From Steromphala cineraria (Eukaryota > Mollusca > Gastropoda > Trochida > Trochidae): DNA of 64,000 nucleotides. The stretch is taken from the NCBI GenBank assembly GCA_916613615.1, contig OU744720.1, positions 78,519,338-78,583,337 on the forward strand. Direction: 5' to 3'. Below, one piece after another: positions 56,830-64,000 of this stretch; the first letter of the stretch is position 1, and every line of letters starts with the position of its first letter. Below the pieces are notes generated by a model, which was not told the DNA's origin, ran no database searches, and saw only the letters and a program-made list of their open reading frames with translations. The position numbers and the translations under genes are program-made.

Positions 56830-58950
56830 AAACATAAAAAGGAGTTTCAATTTGATTACCAACTTTCGATTCCAAACCCATTTTTATAACTTTGCCTAGC
56901 TTCAGAAGGAAAAAGCTTCATTCCTTTGCTCGACTTATGCTGGATATATTCTAACCCCAGCTTCGGGAAGGACCAACTTTTCACAACATTGACCGACCAA
57001 ATTCTAACCTTGGTTTCAGAAAGGCTGACTTTAATACCATTGCCCGACTTTTTGTCGATAACTCTAATCATGGTTTAGGAAGGACCAACTTTCGACCCAC
57101 TTTTACAACATAAACTCGGGTCCTAGCTCAAGAAAGACAAAGTTTCATACATTTGAACGACTTTTGCTAGATTAACTCCAACCCTAGCTTCAGAAGGACC
57201 AAGTTTACACATTTGCCCGACGTTTGCTATATAAACTCTAATCATAGCTCCCCAAGTACCAAGTTTCACACATTTGTCCGACTCTTGCTACATGAACTCT
57301 AACCCTAGCTTAAGACGGGCCAAGTTTTATACCTTTGCCCGACGTTTGATAGATAAACTCTAACTCTAGCTTCAGAAGGACAAACTTTCACACATTTGCC
57401 CGACATTTTCTAGATAAACCCTAACCCTAGCTTCAGAAGGACCAAGATTTGCACATTTGTTCGACGTTTCCTAGATAAACTCTAACTCTAGCTTCAGAAG
57501 GACAAACTTTCACACATTTGTCCGACCTTTTCTAGACAAACCCTAACCCTAGCTACAGAAGGGCCAAGTTTTGCACATTTGCCCGACATTTTCTAGATAA
57601 ACTCTCCACCAAGCTTCAGAAGGACCAAGATATGCACATTTGTTTGACGTTTGCTACATAAACTCTAATCATAGCTCCCCAAGTACCAAGTTTCACACAT
57701 TTGTCCGACTCTTGCTACATGAACTCTAACCCTAGCTTAAGACGGGCCAAATTTTATACCTTTGCCAGACGTTTGCTAGATAAACTCTAGCTTCAGAAGG
57801 ACAAACTTTCACACATTTGCCCGAGATTTTCTAGATAAACCCTAACCCTAGCTACAGAAGGGCCAAGTTTTGCACATTTGCCCGACATTTTCTAGATAAA
57901 CTCTAACCCTAGCTTCAGAAGGACAAACTTTCACACATTTGTCCGACCTTTTCTAGACAAACCCTAACCCTAGCTTCAGAAGGGACAAGTTTTGCACATT
58001 TGCCCGACTTTTTCTAGATAAACTCTCCACCAAGCTTCAGAAGGACCAAGATGTGCACATTTGTTTGACGTTTGCTACATAAACTCTAATCATAGCTCCC
58101 CAAGGATCAACTTTTACACATTTGACTGACTTTTACGAGATAAACTCTGATCCTAGCTCCAAAAAGACCAAGATTTGCACATTTGCCCGACTTTTTCTAG
58201 ATAAACCCTCACCCAGAGCTTCAAAAGGGCCACATTTTGGACATTTGTTCGACGTTTGCTAGATAAACTCTAACCCTAGCTTCAGAAGGGCCAGGTTTGC
58301 ACATTTGCCCGACTTTTTCCAGATAAACTCTTACCCTAGCTCCAGAAGGGCCAAGTTTTACACATTTGTTCAACGTTTGCTACATAAACTCTAACCCTAG
58401 CTTCAGAAGGACCAACTTTCATACATTTGCCCGACTTTTACGAGATAAACTCTGATCCTAGTTCCTGAAAGACAACGTTTTACGCATTTGCCCCGACTTT
58501 TGCTATAAACTCTAACCCTAGCTTCAGGAGGGCCAAGTTTTACCTTTGCCCGACGTTTGCTAGATAAACTCAAACCCTAGCTCCAGAAAGACCAAGATTT
58601 GCAAATTTGCCCGACTTATGCTATAGATAATCTCCAACCCTAGCTTCAGAGGGACAAACTTTCTCACATTTGCCCGACGTTTGCAAGATAAACTGTAGCC
58701 CGAGCTTCAGAAGGACCAACTTTCATACAGTTTTCGGGAGTTTGCAATTGCTAACTCTTACCTAGTTTAAGAAGGACCAATTTCTTACGTCTGTCCGATT
58801 TTTATTAGTTAAAGATATAAAACCTAGGGACAAAGTTTCACATATTTGGGTAGCTTTAGCTGGATACACCCTAACGCTTTAGATCCAGAAGGACCAACCT
58901 TCATATCTACTAATCCAAGTTTGAGAAGTTCCACGTTTCATATCATGATC
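56830..58950. repeat. Satellite of ~60-bp monomers with higher-order repeats
   Basis: Some 30 or more monomers follow the pattern gataaactctaaccctagct then tcagaaggaccaacttt, cacatttgcccgac, ttttgcta. A distinctive variant atcatagctcccca recurs at 57241, 57668 and 58089 (427 and 421 bases apart), so blocks of about seven monomers were amplified together. Monomers at both ends are more diverged. A minus-strand frame at 56856-57071 is translated satellite. Confidence 0.9.
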
Positions 58951-59006
58951 AGATATGCCTTTGTTTATTCAGATTGACAATGTTTCACACATGCGACTTT
59001 TTCCTA

Positions 59007-59085
59007 ACGGTATACCGCGGGTCCTCTTGAAGCGGTAACTCCAGATAACATAATATCGATTGAAGCGTACAACTCCATTCGGATC
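59007..59085. repeat. 79-bp inverted repeat, right copy
   Basis: Begins acggtataccgcgggtcctc and ends caactccattcggatc; inverted partner of 40224-40302. It lies just beyond the satellite. The flanks outside both copies are unrelated. Confidence 0.85.
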
Positions 59086-59790
59086 TTTTATTATGAATTA
59101 TTTGTAAATACGCTCCTCTTCTATCAGTCAAGTAGTTATTACTTAATTTTCTTAATGAATAAGCATATTACAGCACATTTGTTTTTCTCGCAATGCTAAC
59201 TTTTCATAATTGCGCATGAAAGCCGCTCGAATTGTGCCGAATAGAAAACGCATATGATATGAAAATAAATAGAGTAAGAAAAACTGGGTAAGCGCTTAGC
59301 CTTTAGTTTGTTCACAGCTAGATATCGGTTGATCAAAAGTAAATCTGATGTGTTCGAGGTAACAGACATTGTAAATTTCAAGATGCCTTTCTTCATGCTT
59401 TTTGTGGCGGGGCATATCAGTATTTATATCCCACTTCCGGTCTCGTTGCTATGGTTTCCTTTGTTCTAACTGTAGGTGTATTGACAGATACACCTCTCCT
59501 TTCGATGTTGTAACTGTACGTTATCCACTGATACACCTCTACTTTTCTGATACACCAACACTTTATTGTTAATCTACACTTAGTTAGGAGAAGAGATCTT
59601 CAACGTTGGCAAATAAACGGACTGTAAAATTTAGAATTTTTAAAGTTTGAGAAAACTAATCAAAGATGGCGGGAATCAAACCAATGACCTTTATGTTGTT
59701 GAGCAGTGACTAGTGATCTAGTTAGGTCAAGAGCTGTATACTTAAAGCATGATGGAATGATCTTTTTTATCAAATATGACTCGACTGAAG
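59086..59790. other. Spacer with tacacct repeats
   Basis: No gene was recognised. Around 59468-59570 the words gatacacctct and tgatacaccaa recur three times in both orientations and echo the arm sequence gcgatacacct of the foldback that follows. Confidence 0.5.
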
Positions 59791-59794
59791 TGGG

Positions 59795-59953
59795 GTATAA
59801 GTCAGATATACCCACACTTCCCTCGGTGTATCGCTCAATAACCTCCTGTTTGAATCCTGGTTCCTCCACTCCACTACGCTTCGCCTCGGAGACACAGGAT
59901 TCAAACAGGAGGTTGTTGAGCGATACACCTCGAGAAGTATGGGTATATACTTA
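59795..59953. mobile_element. Foldback with ~60-bp arms
   Basis: The left arm (ataagtcagatatacccaca ... gtgtatcgctcaataacctc, ctgtttgaatcctgg) is mirrored by the right arm (caggattcaaacaggaggtt, gttgagcgatacacctcg, gtatgggtatatac). About 33 bases lie between. The plus and minus open frames here are the two strands of the foldback and not genes. Confidence 0.85.
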
Positions 59954-60157
59954 TCTACTTATCCAGGGTCACGTGGACCAATTAGGGATCGATATAAGAT
60001 AACGAGAAGTAGATAATGAGGTTTTTCTATAGTATTGTTTTCAGAAAAAAAGAATCTTTCATAATTGTCTCAGATATAGTGGTCCATCTAAAGTTTGATT
60101 CCCAATCAAATCAATTGTCGAAAATGTAGTTAATATTTTCTATTAAAAGATGAAATA

Positions 60158-60480
60158 CCGTATTCCACGTAATTAGCATCCTCCCTATAAGCTCCTATAA
60201 GCGCCCCTTTGCTGTGCTTTTATCTAAAAAAAAGTGCTTCCTCTCCCGGCATACCTTACATGACAAACCTATAAAATTGTAAATAAAAAATGGTTCGAAG
60301 ACTTGATCTCAGTCCTCCTCTTTAATCACAATAATTGGATTTGTAACTTTTCTTCAAAACTATCTGCTGACCAAGAATATAAAAACATTTTTATCAATTG
60401 CCCGAATGATAAAGACATTTGAGTGCCCCCCTCTTAAAAAATTGTTTAACTGCCCAGGGCGCTTTATAGGTCGAATACGG
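60158..60480 (-). mobile_element. MITE with ccgtatt ends, copy 2
   Basis: Left end ccgtattccacgtaattagc; right end ggtcgaatacgg. Complement of the interior matches copy 1 at 55376-55645 (gattaaagaggaggactgag, ataggtttgtcatgtaaggt). Flanked by ta on both sides. Non-coding. Confidence 0.75.
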
Positions 60481-60789
60481 TAATAAATTTTATCTTTAGC
60501 ATTGAAAACAGGAACATTCCATCATTTTACTCACCTTTATTTAATTAACCCTAAATGGTTAGAGTTAATACTTGGCACCTAAACCAAATGGCATGTAACA
60601 AAGCTCACTAAAATGGTAAACGTTTCTTAATAAACTCAATTAAGGTAAGACAAATGAAGGAATGAAGTTGTTATTCTACCTTCAAAGAAAAAGACAAATG
60701 CAAAGTTGGTGATATTTTATTCCAGAGAAAACTCCTGTTTTAGTAGACAATCTAATTGACATACTGTTACTTATTGGTAATAATCTAAG

Positions 60790-62190
60790 ATGAAAAGAAA
60801 AGAAATTATGGTCGGTGAGAGACCTTACACCTTTGGGAAGAATAACAGTTTTACCAAAACTAAATCATCTATTAATTTCCCTCGAAAACCCTAAACTAGA
60901 TACTGTAAGAAATTTGCAACGAAAATGTTTCTCGTTTATATGGAATGGTAAACCTGACAAAATAAAACAATGCCTTACCAGGAAGGTGGTTTGAAAATGC
61001 CTGCTATCCTTGAAACGATTAAGTCTAAAAAAATATCATGGATCAGAAGACTATTTGTTCAGGATTCAAACATAAAACATATCTTATATACATTTAACCA
61101 AAGTATACCTTCTCCTGTAGAAATGGGACCAACTTATCTTAGAACGCAATATATCCCTAAACTTATTAGCTTTTTTGGAAAGATGTTTTCTATGCTTGGT
61201 CCGATTTACAAGAAAGAAATACATATGACAGTGACAAACTCAGCAGGCAGTACATTTGGGCAAACGATAATGTAACAATTTCAGGTAAACCTGTGATATA
61301 TTGCCACTATCTGCAATCCAATATGAGATTTATAAACGATTTTTTAAAAGATGACAATACATTTCTATCCTACAATGAATCGTAAACCTGTATGGAGTTA
61401 AAACAAACTTTCTTGAATATGCAGGTTTTATTTCATCAATGAAAAACTATTCAAAAGCTGTTCAAATACTATCAAAAAACAGAATGAACTGCCCTTCATT
61501 CCTTCAAACTTAGAAATTCTCTATAGAACAAAGAAAGGATGTGGTATATTTTACTCCCAATTGTGCAAGGATGACTCAACTCAAAAACTTAACTACCAAC
61601 TTAAGTGGGAAAATGAACTAGATATAGACATCAGCCCCGAACTGTGGAAGACCTATCATTCTATACCATTCCAAGCAGCTTTTAGTACCAAATACAGGTG
61701 GTTCTAGTATAGAGTTCTCCATAGAATCCTCATTACAAATAAAGACATGTATAATTACAAATTGATAGATTCTCCACTTTGTACATTTTGCAATGTTGAA
61801 ATAGAATCGGTTTGTCATTTGCTTATTTACATATTTATGAATGTATAATTGTCAAAAGACTGTGGCAAGATTTACTTAAATGGATTGAAAGTAAAACAGA
61901 TACTTGTTTAAGAATAAATGCGGAATCAATATTTCTTGGGTTTAAAGAAAGAAGAAATAACGGTCTCAATTTGATTTTCACGCTGACAAAAGAATCAATA
62001 TACTCACTAAAATTTTCAAATATATTACCTTCCCTTGATGGACTCAAGCCAAAATTAAGATATATTATCAGTTACATAAATCCAACGCCTACCGGTACTC
62101 GCAATGTAAATACGATTCATTTATCTCATTTTGGTCATCTTGCCACAATCTATTTATATAGATACATAATTCTTTATCAATAACATTTAT
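60790..62190 (+). pseudogene. LINE ORF2 3' fragment, plus strand
   Basis: In pieces it reads WSVRDLTPLGRITVLPKLNH (60810-60870), RKCFSFIWNGKPDKIK (60918-60966), EGGLKMPAILETIKSKKISW (60983-61042), then a region with frameshifts. After that come LWKTYHSIPFQAAFSTKYRW (61638-61700), a stop, and YNYKLIDSPLCTFCNVEIES (61751-61810) with CH and C further on. The last frame ends at 62183. This is the thumb-to-C-terminus part of a non-LTR retrotransposon of the same general type as the 32.4-33.5 kb fragment. 5'-truncated, several breaks, inactive. Confidence 0.85.
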
Positions 62191-63272
62191 TGTACCAAAC
62201 AATGTATTAGTGGTGAAATGAAAAGCCGCTGTACCCATGAAAAAGAAATAATGTGATAAAAAAAAAAGATGAAAAGAGAATACAAGAATGAAATACCAAA
62301 AGGGAAAAATCTACACATTAAAGTGAATAATTTTTAAAAATACATTTCACTTAAACTATCAATGTCAGTCTTAAAAGTTGATGGAGTAACATGATATATT
62401 CATTAAGAGTTATAAGCCTTTGTAGCTAAACAGCTGACATAAATTGTATGTCTTGTTTGACAAAAAAAACACAAAATCATACCACACACTAAACATACAC
62501 ATCTCCAAAAATGCCATCTGATATCAGTGCTAAGAAAGATCTATTAGAAAAATACACATGTATGGACATTCTGATTTTTACACAAAAATTGAAAATGTTT
62601 AATATATTTCATATTTAACATTGGAATATATTTCATATATATATTTACTCTCCTGACATGTGTGTTTGTTAAGATATATATAAAAAAAATCAAGTAACAT
62701 AAGTTGTGAATATGACCAAGTTATTGTATAATATCTTTAAAGGTGTCACTCTCAGATAATGGCTACTATAATCATCACAAGTTTTTTAAAATATGCAATT
62801 TGTTTTACTTGTTCCTTATTACATAATTATATATAAGGGTCCAAATGCATATACATTAACCAGTATATAAAATACAGCGAACTGTAACAAAAGTCTTGAA
62901 TACATAAATTGTCTGTCACCAAACAGCTATCAGAAAACATGTAGTTTTTAAAATTAACAGTATTTAGGAAAGAAATTTTTTTCAGAATTAAAATCCTAAA
63001 CTACTTAAAGTAAATTATATTCTAAAATAATATAATTATTAATTTTTTTCCCCCTAAAGGCCTCATAATGGAACCTTATCATCTATTTGAAATTTTCCAA
63101 AAACATTTCATGACCAATGTTCAGTTCCTGAATAAAGCTGCCTGGAGGGTTTGAGAGATTGGGAAAAGTTAATCAAAATTTGATATTAAAGTTCCCTATC
63201 TAAAAGTGTCAAAGAATAATAGTATTGAAAATAAGATAAAGCTTGCATAAGATTGACAGTTCTTGGATTTAC
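62191..63272. other. AT-rich spacer
   Basis: No gene, RNA or repeat structure was recognised. The part next to 63273 may be the 3' UTR of the minus-strand chromodomain gene. Confidence 0.5.
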
Positions 63273-63739
63273 TCAAATTTCAATTATATTTGTATTTAAC
63301 TCCCATGTTGGGTTAGGGAACCCAACCCACTTTACTAGAGATTTCTTCTCCTCTTCTTTCAGAATGTCCTCAACGAGGTACAGCTCTTCCCCTGCAAATA
63401 TTGAAAATAAATCACAATAAATTTTCATTTTTAAAAAGCTCATTAAATCTAAATATATTTTTTATAGATAATCCGCCTGGAAAGATTCATGATTTCATAA
63501 TAACTATTAAATAAAAACACTAAAATCAATATAATCTGAGTTTGTTGATAACAGCACAAATATTTCTGTTTTACCCAATATGTTGATTTAAGTACAAAGT
63601 TTCTTGCACTATTATGTAACAGACAATGTATGTTATTTCAGAAATTGTATTCTACACAATCATCATATTCTAAAATTAAAAAAAAGTTGTGTCCATATTT
63701 CAATACCTTTTATCTTTTTGGTATGCGGTCTCTGAATAC
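63273..63739 (-). CDS. Last two exons of a chromodomain-like gene (5' part beyond window)
   Basis: The minus strand has a 33-base exon (63739-63707; GIQRPHTKKIK) between TTGCAG and GTATTG. A terminal exon follows (63391-63273) after ATTTGCAG, and phases agree across the junction. The terminal exon reads EELYLVEDILKEEEKKSLVK then WVGFPNPTWELNTN and ends IIEI-stop. YLVEDIL...LVKWVGFPNPTWE matches the chromodomain core, where an aromatic cage binds methyl-lysine: the tyrosine of ELY and the tryptophan of VKW fit cage positions. The loop KEEEKKS is shorter than usual and the final helix after TWEL is clipped by the stop. It could be a host gene or the C-terminal chromodomain of an integrase. The spliced 33-base exon favours a genuine spliced gene. 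No further exon was found up to 64000. Confidence 0.5.
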
Positions 63740-64000
63740 CTGCAACATAAGTTTTGATACTTGTAAATATGAGAAGAAAACATGTCAAATACACCCCTTG
63801 TTGGTATCAAGAAATGTCGGGGTTTAATTTAAAAAGGAAATATTAAACAAAACCTTCTTTATTGTCAAATGATGTGACAGTTGAGTTCTGTAAATAAATA
63901 TGTAGGTAATTCTAAATTTAACATTTTGCTAGATAAATGTACAGACAAGATTTCATTAACAATATAATACAGCAAAAGTTCAAATCATTTCTTGGTCTAA

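Noticed and set aside
57400..57560. Telomere-like ccctaaccc words
   Set aside because: They are part of the ~60-bp satellite monomer and never form a continuous TTAGGG tract.

Overview
The window reads as animal nuclear DNA and most probably comes from a bivalve mollusc. It is AT-rich. Genes are split into short exons with GT-AG introns and matching phases. The space between them is packed with transposon debris: MITEs, LINE 3' fragments, SINE-like ATT-tailed repeats, and tandem-core elements with 'agctcatcaggc' or 'agctcacctt' inverted ends of the kind known from bivalves. The organism call is inference; the gene calls rest on exon-by-exon reading. No database search was possible.

Layout. 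(1) 1-916 is the end of a 145-bp tandem-core element. (2) 2148-9906 (+) holds the last nine exons of an MFS transporter like SLC18B1; its 5' part is not visible. (3) 11752-13415 (-) is a complete three-exon claudin/PMP22-like tetraspan gene, tail-to-tail with the transporter. (4) 13.4-19.9 kb is gene-free and full of foldbacks and a 2.4-kb tandem-core element. (5) 20143-29532 (-) is a complete ten-coding-exon PSMD14/Rpn11 gene (311 aa) with a 5'-UTR exon and an ETS-like promoter motif. (6) 29.6-36.5 kb is gene-free and contains a LINE nested inside an inverted-repeat element. (7) 36496-40074 (-) is a complete four-exon acireductone dioxygenase gene, ADI1 (176 aa). (8) 42.9-44.4 kb holds a LINE fragment and a broken FLYWCH fragment. 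(9) 44506-55219 (+) is a 16-exon gene that splices into an uninterrupted 869-aa KDZ-type transposase. It has the cysteine cluster, the TPQHP segment and all three candidate acidic catalytic positions. (10) 55.3-59.1 kb holds MITEs, a 25-bp palindrome array and a ~2-kb satellite of ~60-bp monomers with a higher-order period near 425 bp. (11) 60.8-62.2 kb is a LINE 3' fragment. (12) 63273-63739 (-) holds the last two exons of a gene ending in a chromodomain-like segment.

The conserved genes (proteasome deubiquitinase, methionine salvage dioxygenase, transporter, tetraspan) have no evident functional link. The most interesting object is the KDZ gene. It is intron-rich yet open throughout, and two 79-bp copies of one sequence lie in inverted orientation on either side of it (40224-40302 and 59007-59085, about 91% identical by eye). 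This could mark an ~18.9-kb intron-bearing KDZ transposon or a host-captured transposase. A second notable object is a 606-bp MULE-like element inserted exactly at a splice donor of the transporter gene, whose 9-bp target duplication recreates the donor.
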